Positions 21,409-33,562 of a stretch of DNA of 64,000 nt are shown piece by piece. The translations under genes and the position numbers were made by a program. The notes beneath the pieces are model-generated. The model made no database searches and had not been told where the DNA came from. It saw nothing but the letters and a program-made list of their open reading frames with translations. The stretch comes from Rebecca billardiae RCC1528 (taxonomy: Eukaryota; Haptophyta): positions 3,658,001 through 3,722,000 of the forward strand of contig OZ251222.1 in the NCBI GenBank assembly GCA_965240325.2, given 5' to 3'. The number at the start of each line of letters is the position of its first letter. Within the stretch, counting starts at the first letter, position 1.

Positions 21409-23652
21409 CTAGTGGTAGCTGTGGTAGCGCAGCAGGAGGTAGACCGCCGATATCGCGACGGTGATGGCGCACACCGGCACGCCTAGCCTCGCGAACGCGC
21501 CGAAGCTGATCGGCTTGCCGAGTGCCTGCATCACGCCCGCGCCGACCACGTTGGCGCTCGCCGCGACGATGGTGCCGTTTCCGCCCAGGCACGTGCCGAG
21601 CGCGAGCGCCGTGACGAGCGGCTCCAGCGGCAGCGCGGTCGCGGGCGAGTCTGCGAGCTGCTGCACGATCGGGATCATGGCGGCGGTGAAGGGCACGTTG
21701 TCCACAAACGCCGAGATGAGCGCCGACGAGGTGACGATCACGACGAGCGAGACGCCCAGCCGGATGTCGGCGGGCACGGCGGCGATCACGTGGGCGATCG
21801 TGTCGCCGAGCAGGCGCACCAGCCCGAGCCACTCGATCCCGCGCATGAAGACGCTCAGGCAGCCGAAGAAGAGCAGCGTCGGCCACTCGACGCGCTCGAG
21901 GGCGACGTCCAGGCCGGCCGGGTGGAGCGTGACGAGCAGCGCAGCGCCCCAGAGGGGCACCCACGCGAGCTCGACGTCGCCGATGAGCGGCCCGGCGCAG
22001 AAGAGCACGAGCACGCCGCACAGCACCGGCCCGGCGCGCGCGAGCATGCGCGGGTCGCGGATCGCGTACCGCTGGCTCAGCCGCGCCACCTGCGCCTCAA
22101 ACGCCGCCTCATCCATCGTCAGCGGCTCGTCGCCGCCGGTGGCGCCGTCGTCGGCGCCGTCGGCGCCGCGCCCGCCGCGCAGGCAGCCGAGCGCGGAGGC
22201 GGGGCCGGCGCCGCGCGCGCGGCGCGGCGCGGGCCGCGCGGGCGAGAGGCTGCCGTCGCGCGGCGCGGGCGCCATCGGCGCGGAGCGCGCGCCGCCGCCG
22301 CCCTCGTCGGCGCTCTGCCCCTGCCGGCTCGCACCGGCGCCGCCGCGCTTGCGCGCGCGCGCGGCCGCGGCCGCCGCGGCCGCCGCGCCGCGCTTGGGCA
22401 TCCAGAGCTCGCGCAGCGCCCAGTACAGGTACGCGCACGCGCCGAGGAGCGCGAGCAGCGCGCCGGGCGCGACGTGCTTCAGGAACATGCCGAAGGTCAC
22501 GCCCCGCTCGTACAGCGCGGACGAGATCATCACGTTGGGAGGGTCGCCGATCACGGTGGCGGCGCCGCCGATGTTGGAGGCGAGGATGGTGGCGGTGACG
22601 ACGGGGACGGCGGGGAGGCCGAGCACGTCGCAGAGCTGCACGGTGACCGGCGTGATGAGCAGCACGGTCGTCACGTTGTCCAGCACCGCCGACAGCGCCG
22701 CGCACACGAGGAGCGAGACGCACGGCAGCGGACGGCCGCGCGCGAGCGTGAACGCGCGGATCGCAAGGTGCTCGAACACGCCCGTCTGCGAGAGGTAGCC
22801 GACGATGAGCATCATGCCGAAGAGGAGCGCGACGGTCTCCGCGTCGACCCACCCGAGCACCGTCTGCAGCTGCACGCGCTCGCCCAGCGCGCCCATCAGC
22901 CCGAGCAGCAGCAGGCTGCCGCCGCCGACCGCCAGCAGCCGCGGCACGAGCTCGAGCGCAATCATCCCGAAGCACGCGACCACCATCACGCCGGCGAGCG
23001 CCCAGCGGTGGCGCCCGGTCGAGCTCATCTCCTGCGCCTGCACGACCACGGCGAACGCCGCGGGCACGTTCGTCCAGAAGTGCAGCCGCGCACGCCCGCG
23101 CGCGCGCCGCCCGAGGTCAAACTCGTGCCTGTGCTCGCTGATCGCGCTCACCTCCGAGCGGCCGGGCTCGGCGCGCTCGCGCTGCTGCCAGTGGCGCACG
23201 TCGTCGGCGAGCGAGATGTTCCACGTCCCCGCCGCCTCGTCGTCCAGCCAGCGCCCCTCCATCTCCGCGTACAGCTGCACCGTCGTCACGAGCACGGGGT
23301 GCGCGTCGTCGGAGAGGATCAGCCGGTTCGACACGTCGCGCAGCTCGAGCGTCGTGCGGATGATGGAGCGCGAGCGCTCGATGAGGGGCTGCCACGAGGG
23401 GCTCGCGGTGCTGATCGCGACGATGTGCTTGTGGTCCTCGCCGATCGCGCTCTCGCGGCAGTACGACACGAAGGTCACGCACAGCAGCACGGCAAACGCC
23501 GCGCGGCACACGCGCGACGCCGCTCGCGCGAGCACGCGGCCGTGGGCCGCGGGCGCGGCGGGCGTCGGGGCGGGTGCGGGGGCGCGCTCGAGCTCGACCG
23601 CCTCCACGTCGCCACCGAGGTTGGCGAGCTCGACGAACCCGCCGGCGGGCAT
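21409..23652 (-). CDS. OCA2/P-protein-like (ArsB/NhaD, IT superfamily) membrane transporter
   Basis: A 747-residue intronless gene starting at the ATG at 23652-23650. Its plan is that of the OCA2 P protein: a short cytosolic N-terminus, one TM (~50-66), a ~140-residue extra-cytosolic loop with an N-glycosylation sequon (NIS), then a bundle of hydrophobic segments in two halves. Family hallmarks are VLDNVTTVLLITPVTVQL, then ASNIGGAATVIGDPPNVMIS in half 1 and FVDNVPFTAAMIPIVQQL plus GGNGTIVAASANVVGAG in half 2; these Asn/Asp-Pro-Pro hairpins are the substrate-binding loops of ArsB/NhaD/CitM carriers. A cytosolic Ala/Arg/Gly-rich loop (~410-500) separates the halves. Transport of an anion, or control of ion and pH balance in an acidic organelle, is expected; the substrate cannot be read. 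Confidence 0.92.
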   Translation of the reverse strand: MPAGGFVELANLGGDVEAVELERAPAPAPTPAAPAAHGRVLARAASRVCRAAFAVLLCVTFVSYCRESAIGEDHKHIVAISTASPSWQPLIERSRSIIRTTLELRDVSNRLILSDDAHPVLVTTVQLYAEMEGRWLDDEAAGTWNISLADDVRHWQQRERAEPGRSEVSAISEHRHEFDLGRRARGRARLHFWTNVPAAFAVVVQAQEMSSTGRHRWALAGVMVVACFGMIALELVPRLLAVGGGSLLLLGLMGALGERVQLQTVLGWVDAETVALLFGMMLIVGYLSQTGVFEHLAIRAFTLARGRPLPCVSLLVCAALSAVLDNVTTVLLITPVTVQLCDVLGLPAVPVVTATILASNIGGAATVIGDPPNVMISSALYERGVTFGMFLKHVAPGALLALLGACAYLYWALRELWMPKRGAAAAAAAAARARKRGGAGASRQGQSADEGGGGARSAPMAPAPRDGSLSPARPAPRRARGAGPASALGCLRGGRGADGADDGATGGDEPLTMDEAAFEAQVARLSQRYAIRDPRMLARAGPVLCGVLVLFCAGPLIGDVELAWVPLWGAALLVTLHPAGLDVALERVEWPTLLFFGCLSVFMRGIEWLGLVRLLGDTIAHVIAAVPADIRLGVSLVVIVTSSALISAFVDNVPFTAAMIPIVQQLADSPATALPLEPLVTALALGTCLGGNGTIVAASANVVGAGVMQALGKPISFGAFARLGVPVCAITVAISAVYLLLRYHSYH

Positions 23653-23893
23653 CCCGCGCCGCCCGTCGTCGTCCGCCGCCGCTCTGCGAGCGCGCGGATG
23701 CGCCTCGGCCCGCGCGTCGTTTGCAAAGCCTCACAGCAGCGCAGGACCAGGTCTGGAGCAACGTCCGGCGCCCACGGAGTTTCGTCCGCAGAGCAGACGG
23801 AGCAGGAAGGGCCGCGGCTCGACGCGAAGCTGCTGCATCGATTGCGAGCGTCGAGGGCGGACGGGCGGCAATAAGCCCGCGACGCTCGCGAGC
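23653..23893. promoter_or_regulatory. Shared divergent promoter interval
   Basis: Only 241 bp separate the start codons of the transporter (-) and the giant membrane protein (+), so both promoters and 5' UTRs must lie here or overlap the genes. No TATA box is evident in this GC-rich interval. The function is inferred from spacing. Confidence 0.45.
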
Positions 23894-26800
23894 ATGGAGG
23901 CGTCGGAGTCGCCGTTCGTCGCGTTCGCCGACGACGAGGAGGAGCCCGATGTGATCGTTGGCCGCCGCTCGCTCTGGTCTCGCGCCGTCAGCGCGGTCAC
24001 ACGCGGCGCGCGCGGCGCGCGCGCCACGCTCGAGTCGGCGCTGACGAGGGAGCCGTCTGCGGACGAGCTCGAGCCGCTGGGCTCGCCGTCGACGACGGAG
24101 ATGGGCGAGCGCGCGAGCACACACTCGTGCTTCGAGCTCGCCTCGCCCGCCTTCCCGCAGCTCGCGCCCTTCACCGACCCGTCCGCGGCGTACGGCGGCG
24201 GTGACGAGCCGTCAGCGATGCGCGCGGCCGCCGAGCCGATGCTCGGCGGCGGCGGCGGCGGCGCGGAGTGGAGCGAGTATGGCGCGGGCGCGCGCGCGCG
24301 TCGGGGCAGGTGGCGCACCAAGCCGACCCGCCGGCGCGCCGCGTGCGCCGCGTGCTGCGCGCTCCTCCTCGCGTACGGCGCGTGGGCGGCGCACGTGGCG
24401 TTGGGTCTGGCGGCGCTGGCGCGCTGCGCGGCGCCGGGCGGCGCGTGCGCCGAGCTCACGCTGGTGCGCGTCGGCTCGTTGTGCGCGCGGGAGGTGGAGG
24501 TGGAGGTGCACGCGGCCGTGCACTCGCCCTCGGGCGCCGCGCTCGCCGTGCACGCCGTGCGCCTTGTCGCCGAGCTCGGCGACGGCGGCGGCGGCGGCGG
24601 CGGCGGCGGCAGCGGGCGGCAGCCGCTTGGTGAGATGAGCGTCGATGCGCGGTTTGCGCCAGCCGCCGGCGCCGCGGCGGCGGCGGCGGACGGCGGCGAG
24701 GGCGGCGCGTGGGCGCCGGTGCTGCGCGCCGGGCACAGCGCGATGCGCGCGCGCGCGCGCCTCACGCTGCCCAACGCCACCGAGTTTGCCGCCGCGCTCG
24801 CGCCGCTTGCCGACCGCGCGGCCGCGCTCAGCGTCGCACTGCGAGTGCGCGCGGAGCTGGGCGTGAGCGCGCTGACGGGGTTCGAGGTGCGGCGCGGCGT
24901 GGACGCGGCGGCGCAGCTGGCATGCGTGCCGCTCGAGGGCGGCGCGCTCGCGGCCGGCTGGCGCTGCGGCGTCGGCGACGCGGACGATGTGCGCGCCGCG
25001 CCGCCGCCGCCGCCGCCGCCGCCACTTGCCCTGCGCGCGCGCTCGGCGCGCGCTGAGGTGCACCTGCGGCAGGGGATGGAGGCGGAGGCGACGGTGGGCG
25101 CCGAGCTCGAGCTGCCGCGCTCGGCGGTGCCGTTCGCGCTCGAGCTCGCCCTCCCGCCTCTCGCCGTCGCGCTCGGCCCGTCGGGCGGCGCCGTGCGCGC
25201 GGGCGACGGCGCGCCGACCGCGGCCGCGCACGCCGGCGGCGCGGCCGAGGCGGCCGGCGGGTCGGCCGCTCTGGCGGAGGCGCTGCTGCCCGTCGTGCTG
25301 CTGCTCGACGGCGTGAACGTGACGCGCGCGCAGAGCGGCGGCGCCGCCGCGCCCGCCGCGCTCGCCATCGCGCGCGCCCAGCTCAGCGCGCGCGCGCTCG
25401 CCACCACAGCCACCTCTGAGCGCGCGCTGGGCGCTCTGATGGCGGCGGTGGGCGCGGCAGCCGGGGGCGGCGGCGCGTGCGGCGTGGAGGTGCGCTTCCT
25501 GCGCGTGCACACGGCCGGTGGCGGCGGCGCGGGCTGCTGGCTCGAGGAGATGCTCGAGCAGCTGCCCGCGCTCGAGCTCGACCTGGGCGCCGCCGCCGAG
25601 CGCGCCGCGGCCGCGCGCGGCGGCGGCGGCGCCCGCGCGGCTGCCGAGCGCGCGGCCGGCGGCGCGGGTGCGGTGGGCGGTGGCACGCTGCTGGCGCAGA
25701 TGCTCGGCAGCGCGGAGGCGGAGGTGGCGGTGGCGGGCATGGCGGACGGCGACATCCGCTTCGAGGCGCGCGCGCTGCCCCTCCGCCTCGCCCGCCGCCT
25801 CCTCGACCCGACCGCCGAGCCGGCCGCGCTCGGCGGCGGCGCCGGCGGCGGCCTGCCCCGTGCGGCGGCGGCGGCGGCGGCGGCGGCGACCGCTTGGGGG
25901 GCGGCCGACGAGGGCTCGGCGGTGGAGCTGACGATCACGTCGGACAGCGCGCTCGGCGCCGCGCTGCGCGAGCCGCCGGCCGGGCCCGACGCCCCGCCCC
26001 CCGGCGCGTGCGACCCCGACTCCGCCGGCCTGCTGTATGCGCGGCTGCTGCCGTTTGAATTCCGCGGCGAGGCGCTCGGCGCGGCGGCCTCGGCGGCGCG
26101 CGGGGCGGGCGGGCGCGCGGCGCGCTCTGTCGATGGGGCGGCGGCGGAGGGCGAGGAGGCGGCGCTGATCGTGCACGCGCACGCCGGCGTGCGCATCGAC
26201 GCGGCGCTGAACGCGAGCGCCGCGCACGCCGGCTGGGCGCGCCGCCTGTCCTGGTGCTCCGACGCGCCCCTGGTGCGCGCGCTGCTCCGGGGCGCGAGCG
26301 CGGCGGCGGGCGCGGCCGCGCGGCGCGAGGCGCGCAGCACGCGGTCGGCGGCGCGGCGCGCGGTCGGCGGCGGGGGCGGCGGCGCGCCGCCGCCCGCGTA
26401 CGCCGCGATCGTCACGTCCGGCGCGGACGAGACCGAGCTCACGCTCACCGCGGCTCACAGTGCGCTCCTCGCGCGCGCCGCTCCGTGCGGGCTCGTGCTG
26501 GGCGAGCTCACGCTCAGCACTGCCGCTGTGCACGGCGGCGGCGAGGGCGGCGGCGAGGGCGGCGGCGAGGGCGGCGAAGGTGGCGGCGGCGAAGGTGGCG
26601 GCCCCGGTGCGGAGCTCGAGCTCGCGCTGGACGAGGTGCGCGTGCACGCGCGCGGCGCCGAGGGCGCGGGCAGCGTGCGCGTGCACGCCACGCTGCGCGG
26701 CGAGCCGCCGCCGCCCGACGCGCCGCCGCGCCGGCTGGTCGGCCAGTTGCGTGTGCCGCCGTTTGCGCACCTGCCTGCGCGGCGCGAGGGGGTGCGCGTG

Positions 26801-29800
26801 GGCGCGGGCGCGGCGTCCGCGCTGCCCACGCTGCTCGGGCGGCTGCTCGCGAGCGGCGGTGCCGTCGCCCCCGCCGCCGCGCGCGGCCACGCCATGTACC
26901 ACACGCTCAGCCTGCTCCAGATCGGCTCGAGATCGCGGCTCGAGATCGGCTCGAGATTGCGGCGCGCGGCCATCCAGCGCGCGCGCGCCGCCGCGCCGCC
27001 GCTGCAGCCCGCGGCGGCGGCGGCGGCGGCGGACGAGGCGCCGGACGAGGCGGAGGGCGGCGTCGTGTTCGCCGAGGCGTCGCTGGGCGTGGGCGTGCGC
27101 GCGCCGCTCGAGCCGGGCGCGCGCCTCGACGTGCGCCTCCCCGAGCTGGCGCTGGGCGTGTGTGTGCACGCGTGGGGTAACCGCACGCGCGGCCGGGCGC
27201 GCGCGCGCGGCGCGGGCGGCGCGCGCGGCGACGGCGGCGCGTGCGTGCGGGTCGGCGGGCTGACCGTCGGCGCGCTCGCGCTGTCGACGCGGCGCGACGC
27301 GGCGGCGGCCCCGGCGCGCGGCCTCGCCGCCGCCGCGCGCGCCGCGCGCGCCGCGCCTCTCTTTGAGCTGCGAGTGGTCGCCGAGGCGGACACGGAGGCG
27401 GCGCGGCGCGAGGCGGCGCGCGTCGCGAGCTCGGCCGGAGCGCGCGTGCGCGTGGGCGGCGAGGCGGGCGCCGCGCACCTCGCGCGGCTGCTGCGGCTGT
27501 CGGTGCCGCTGCGGGGCGGCGAGGGCGGCGGCGAGCGCGCGGCCGGCGGCGAGGGCGAGGGCGGCGCCGCCGGCGAGCAGCACGCCGCCACCGCGCTCGC
27601 GCGGTGGCGCGCGCGGCGGCGTCGCCTCGGCCGCGCGCCGCCGGCCGCGTCCGCGCGCGCTCGATTCGTCGGGGTGCGACTGGCGGAGGCGGAGGAGGGC
27701 GAGGCGGCGGCGTTCGCGCGGCTGACCGCGCGGATCAACCGCGGCGCGCGCGACGCGGGCGCGCTGCCCACCGCGCCGCTGCTCGTGCGCCTGCCCGCGC
27801 TGCGGCTGCTGCTGAGCGCAGCGGCCGCGCGCGACGGCGGCGCGGCCGAGCGCGCCGCCGCCGGCGCGGACGGCGCGGCCGCGCGCGTGCACGTGCGCAC
27901 CGCGCCGGTGGCGCTCGACCTGCGCGCGGGCGCGCCGAGCGCGCTCGCCGCCGGCCTGGCGGAGGTGCGCCTGTGCGACGCGGACACGCCCGCCCTCTCC
28001 GCCCTCGCGCGCGCCCTGCGCCAACCACAGCCGCCGCCGCTCCGTGCGAGCCTAGGCGCACAAGTCGCAGACAACACGGCCGCGGGCGCGCTGCCGAGGG
28101 GCGGGTGCGCGCACCCGCCGCCGCGCGCGCTCGACGTGCGGTGGGCGCGGCTGCGCGCGCCGCGCGGCGGGGCGGACGGCCCGCGCCCCTCCGCCGCCCA
28201 GCTCGCCGCCTTCCTCCCCTCGCTCAGCCTCGAGCGCGCGCGCGCAGCCTCTCTCACCCTCTCCGCGCGCGCGCTCGCGCCCCGAGGCGGCGGCGGCGCG
28301 TCGGCGGCCGACGCCGACAGCGCCGACCTGTTCGTGGGGGCGGCGCGCGGCGAGGCGGGGGCGCAGCTGCGCGCGGGCGTGGACGGCGCGGCGCTCGCGC
28401 GCGCGGCGGGCGCGGAGCTCACGCTCGAGCTCGGCGCGCCGCTCGACCTGCGCGTCTGCGCCGAGGCGGACGAGGCCGCGGCCGCGCGCGGCGGCGCGGC
28501 GCGCGGCGGCGCGGCGCGCGCCGCCGACCCGTGCGCCGTGCGCGCGCGCGCGCGGCTCGCGCCGCTGACGGTGGACAGCGCCGCGGCGCGGCCGGCGGAC
28601 GCGCTGCTCGTGCTCGGCGCGAGCCTCGACCCCGCCGGCGCCAACGCGCTGCTCCGCGCCGCGCGCACCGCGCCGCTCTCCGCACGCGCCGAGCTGAGCA
28701 GCTGCGCGGGCCCGCTGTCGCGCGCGCTGTGCGCGCTGGCCGACGGCGCGCGGCTCGGCGGCGGCGGCGGGGCGGCTGGCGTGGTGCGCGCGCCGCTCGA
28801 GCTGCGCGTGCGCGTGCGCGACGGCGAGGCGCCGCACGGCGAGGCGGCGGCCGAGCTCGACGCCCGCGCCAACCGCACCGCCCTGCCCCCAGGCCTCAGC
28901 GTCGGAGCGCTGCTGCTGAGCGCGCGCGCGCACGTGAACGGCTCGGCCGCGAGCGCGCGCGGCTGGGCTCGCGCGCACGGCGGCGGCGGCGCGGCGGGTG
29001 CGGGTGCGGCGCTGGGCGGCGCGGAGGGCGCGGAGTCGCCGAGCATCGGCACGGTGCGCACGGATCGGCTGCGCGTGCGCGCCCGCGGCGCCGTCGAGCT
29101 GCGCGCGCGCGCGGCCGCCTCCCGTCCGCAGTCGGAGCGGCTTGGCGCGCTCCTGAGCTGGCTGAGTGCCACCGACGGGGCAGGGGCGGAGGTGCGGCTG
29201 AGCGGGGGGCTGGTGCGCGGCGGGCGCGGCGAGGGGCGTGGCGGGCGCGCGCCCGCGCGCGCGGCCGACGCGTGGTGGCGGGCCGACGCCGCCGGCGCAC
29301 CCGCCTCCGCGCCGATCCAGCTTGCGCTCGCGCAGCTGCCCGCGGCCGGCGCGGCAGGCTCGCGCGACACGCAGGCGTGCACGCGCGAGGCGGGCGTGCT
29401 GTGCCTCGGCGACCTGCTCAACGTGAGCGGCGTCGAGCTGGTCGGCGGCGGCGAGGCGGGCAGCGCCGCCGCCACGCTCCCGTGCATCTTCCCCGGCTCG
29501 ATCTGCGCCGACCTCAGCGTGGGCGCCGCGCGCGCCCTCGACGAGGCCGTCTATGTGGTGGACGCAACCGTGCAGGTGGGCGCGTGGCTGTCGAGCGGGG
29601 CGAGCCTCGAGCTGCCGGCGTGGCCGCTGGCGTGCGCGATCGACGGGCGGGAGCGCGCGGTGCTGCTGCGCACCGCGCCGCTCCTCGCGCGCGGCGGCCA
29701 GCCCGCCACCCTCCGCGCCACCGTGCGCGTGCGCGATTGGTACGCGATCGCGCGCGCGCTCGACGGCCTGGAGCACGGGCGCAACACGACGGCGCGGTGG

Positions 29801-30142
29801 CGCGGGGACGAGGAGGAGGGCGGCTCGCTGCTCGCCGCGCTCACGCCGGCGATGCCGCCCGAGCTGCTCGCCGCGCAGCCCGACGCGCCCCCGCTCCTCG
29901 CCTTCTCCCTCCCCTTCGCCCACCCCACGCCCATGTTCCCGCACGCGCGGCCGCTGCCGCCGATGTCTCTGCTGTCGACGGACGCGCACGGCGCGCGGCT
30001 CTCGATCACAGTCGAGCTGCACTCGCCGCTGCCCACGCGCGTGCTCGTGCGCAGCCCGCGCGTGGCGGTGCGGCTGCGCTCGGCGGACTGGGCCGCGCGC
30101 GCGCGCGCCGTGCGCGCCCAGCGCGGCGTCGCCGCCGCCACG

Positions 30143-30174
<32 letters not shown>

Positions 30175-32392
30175 CGCCGCCCTCGTCGCGACGGCGACGC
30201 TCGAGGGCTGCGACGAGGACGACGAGGGCGGCGGCGCGGCGGCCGAGGCGTGCGTGCTCGAGCTCGCGCCGGGCAACACCACCTTCGTCCTCTCCGCGCG
30301 GCTGCGCGCGCACCTCGGCCCGGCGTGCGCCGCGGAGCAGTGCTTCCTGCCCGGCGCGCCGCCGCCGCTCGAGTGCGTGCCGTGCGCCGTGTCTGGGTTC
30401 ATCTTCCTGGCGGCCTTTCAGCAGCCGATGCCGCTGGACGTGGAGCTGCGCGCGCAGCGGGCGCCGGGCGGGGGCGAGGGCGCGCCCGGCGTGGCGGGCG
30501 GCACCGCGCTCGCGCGCGCCTCGCTGCAGCTCTTCTCCCGCCCGAAGGCCACCTCGGACGTGCCCTCCGTGCTGCGGCTGCGCTCGGGCGCCTTCTTTGA
30601 CGCGCAGGCGCAGGCGACGCTGCTCGCGCCCGTGTTTGACCAGATGATCCACTTCGGGGTGAACGTGTGGCACACGATCGAGAAGTCGGTGCGGTCGGGC
30701 GTGAAGCCGTACGTCGAGCTCGCCCTCGGCGTGACCAACCCGCTCTCCTTCGGGCTGCACGTCGGCGAGGTGCAGGCGAGCGCGTGGATGCGCGACACGA
30801 ACGGCGTGCCGCACGCGGACGACGCGCCGATGGCCTCGCTGCTCGGCGACGGCTACGCGCCCGCGCGGCAGTACACGCTGGTGCAGCGGATCCAGAAGGT
30901 GGTGAACGCGAGCGTCGCGCCCGACGGCGTCTCCGCCATGTACGCCGTCTCCGCGCGCGTGCCGTGGGAGGCCGTCGCGCGCATCGTCGACGAGGCGTAC
31001 ACGCGCGCGCGCCTCTGCCTCCACATCGGCGCCGGGCTCGTGAGCGCGACGCTGCGCGCGAGCGCGCGCGCGGGCACGCCGCTGGTGGTGGGCGTGCCGT
31101 TCGACGTGTCCGAGGCGGGCGTGCTGCTGCGCCGCGCGTGCCACGCGCCCGCCGCGTGCGCGCGCGACGCGAGCACGGCGCCGCTGCCGCTCCCCGCCGT
31201 GAGCGACGCCGACGCGTGGGCGCTGCGCGGCGCGGCGACGCGCGAGCCCGCGCCAGGCGACCGCAGCGGCGCGCAGGACTCGGCGATCCGGCTGGTGGGC
31301 GGCAAGGGCGCGGCGGGCGCGGCGTGGCTGGGCGGGGGCGCGCTCGACGCGTCCGCGGGGCTGCGCCTCAGCTTCCGCTTCCGGCTCAAGCCGCGCGCGT
31401 GCCGGCTGCGCTGCGGCGAGCACTCGGGCGGCCTGGCGCTCGTGCTCGCGAGCCGCGTGCCGAGCGCGCCGCCCGCGCCCGCCGGCCAGGGCGGCCGCTG
31501 CCGCGCGACGCTCACGCCGCAGGACGCCAAGATCCCGGCGGTGTCGCCGCTGCAGCTGCACACGCAGGCGTCGTGCGCGGGGTACCGCGGCGTGGGCCAC
31601 TCGCTCGGCGTCGCGCTCTCGATCGACCAGTCCGCCCTCATCACCGCGCTCGACGCGAAGCGCGGGTGCGCGGCCGTGTGGGCGGGCGGCAACGTGAGCT
31701 CGACCGGCTCGGAGAAGGGGCCTGCGCTCGCGTACGCGCAGCTGCTCACGCACCGCGCCAGGCCGCTGCTCGGCGACGCGGCGCACGACGCGACGCTCGT
31801 GTGGCAGCCGAGCGCGCGCATGCTCTACCTGTACGTCGACGGCGCCGAGCACCCCGTCCTCGCCGCGGACGTCGAGCCGGGGCGCGCGGGCGGGTGGGAG
31901 CCCGCGCGCACGCACCTCGGCTTCACCGCAGAGAGCGCGCTGCAGCTCGACGCGCACGTGTGGGACGTGCGCGCGGCGACGCCCGTCGCGCACGCGCCGT
32001 CGAGCGCGCTCGAGCGCGAGCCGCTCGCGCTCTTCACCGCGTGCGCGGACGTGCACGTCACCCTCGACCCGCGCGACTCGTGCGGCTTCCCCATCGTCGC
32101 GCGCGGCGAGGACGGCGGCTGGGAGGTGAACGTGCGGCGCGCGCGCGCGCCCGCGCGCGCGGCGCGCGTGCTCGCCGTCGCCGCGCGCGCCGACGGCACG
32201 TTCGGCCTCAGCTTCCGCGCGCCGGCGGCGGGCAACTACACGGTGCTCGGCCGGCCTGCAAACTCGACCGAGCCGATGGCCGAGCTCGGCGTCGTCGAGG
32301 TCGAGGCGTGCACCCAGCCCGTGCGCCGCGACCCGTCGCCGTGGCGAGCGCCCGATGAGCCCCGCCAAGACCTCCGCCAACGACGGCTGTAG
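23894..32392 (+). CDS. Giant Ala-rich type II membrane protein with lectin-like and filamin-like C-terminal domains
   Basis: An uninterrupted 2832-codon frame. The likely start is the ATG at 23894; the frame is open further 5', but that part is antisense to the transporter. After a ~145-residue acidic/Ser-rich cytosolic tail there is a single TM (~150-178, AACCALLLAYGAWAAHVALG). The remainder is extra-cytosolic or lumenal, with N-glycosylation sequons. It consists of many repeated beta-sandwich-like units of the LEA14/DUF3712 kind; the clearest (residue ~2270) reads VELALGVTNPLSFGLHVGEV. Residues ~2460-2700 resemble an L-type/ConA-like lectin (LRLSFRFRLKP, SGGLALVL, HDATLVWQPSARMLYLYVDG, THLGFTAESALQL). 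About 2717-2806 resembles a filamin-type Ig repeat (RADGTFGLSFRAPAAGNYTV). The plan recalls yeast Tag1 (one TM, DUF3712 repeats). A poly-Asp run lies at 30146-30174. Confidence 0.8.
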
Positions 32393-33562
32393 CCGGGGCC
32401 CACGTGTGGTCGCGGCGGCGACGGTGCTGCTGACCCGGCCAGTACCCGGCCGACGGCGCTCGGCCGAGCTTCTTCCGAGTGCTAAGCTCCCGCCGAGACG
32501 GCGCGCGGTCATTCGCGAGAGAATAACCGTGAGTCTGTCTGGTGTCGTGCGCATGCTGCTGCTGGCCGTCGAGTCGTCTGACGTCGGCGTCGCTGAACTC
32601 GTGCTGAGTCTCGTCACTGACACTGTGTCTGTGACTGACTGTGTCGAGTGTCGTCATCAGCTAAATTTCATCATCAGAAGCTGTCAGCAGCCGCCCCGCG
32701 CCCGATACGACATCATACAGCAGGTATGAGCCACGCCCGCCGCCGGCACCGCGCATTCAGACAGTCTCGGCGGAATGCTGCCGACTGACGAGTGACGTCT
32801 GACGACGTCACGACTGACGCCGTTACGGAGACGTGCGTCAGACTACGGTTGATTCGACAGTAATGGTCACTGCCGTGCATGTAGTCCGTGGCCGTATTGC
32901 CGTAGTAGGCTTCGTCCGCGGCCGCAACGGTCGTAGTTACTAGTTCTCACGGTCGTGCTGCCGTGCCACCAGTCACAATCGGGTCAGTCAATATAGTCAT
33001 CCTGATCCCTGCGGCCACGGCACTGCATGACGGCCGTTGATGGCGGGAGGTGGCCCGGAGCTGGCGGCGGACTCAGGCCTGACATAACTCCGATAAGTCA
33101 CAAGGTCAAGGCCTGACAAGGGCAATAAGGAGGCACCGAACCGCCGGCGGACGGAACGGCGGCCCAGGCAATTCCAGCCGCGCGCCGGTGACGAGAAGGA
33201 AGACGCGAACTGCCGCCGCTGTCGCCCCACGCCCGTGCGGGTGAGTCCAGTATTGTACGAAGAGGTTCTCAGGGACGTTCTTCTCACTTTTAATTAACGT
33301 ACGATCACTAGTTACTGCGTGATGAATATCAAGTTGGGATTTCATTGACGAGATGTCAGATGTGCGCACCCCGCCGCTGCCGCTGGATCCGCACCACGGC
33401 ACAAGATGATGCTCGTCAATACTACTACTACTACCGATATTAATCGAGATTTCCCGATGAATATGCTCGCCTTTGTGGTACGGTACGTAATCTTCATCGT
33501 GCCAACCTACTGCCCCGTACTTTGTCAGCTCAGCTCTCGTCCCCTTGCAGCTCTTGAGCGGG
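32393..33562. other. Intergenic
   Basis: This is the 3' flank of the giant gene and 5' flank of the next. Positions 32560-32650 have CTGTGTCTGTGACTG-type low complexity and 32760-32960 have recurring TGACGTC/GACGTC words. The pyrimidine-rich CTCTCGTCCCCTTGCAG ending at 33550 looks like a 3' splice site, suggesting the next gene may have an additional 5' exon here. No such exon was identified. Confidence 0.5.

Noticed and set aside
21790-23874. 694-codon plus-strand open frame
   Set aside because: It is antisense to the OCA2-like transporter, whose membrane segments and GDPPNV motif are unmistakable.
24212-32623. Very long minus-strand open frames (about 1270 and 1523 codons, plus a 905-codon frame) opposite the giant gene
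   Set aside because: They are Arg/Ala/His-rich with no domain pattern and arise because GC-rich codons on the plus strand rarely make stops on the other strand. The plus-strand frame carries the TM, lectin-like and LEA-like patterns.
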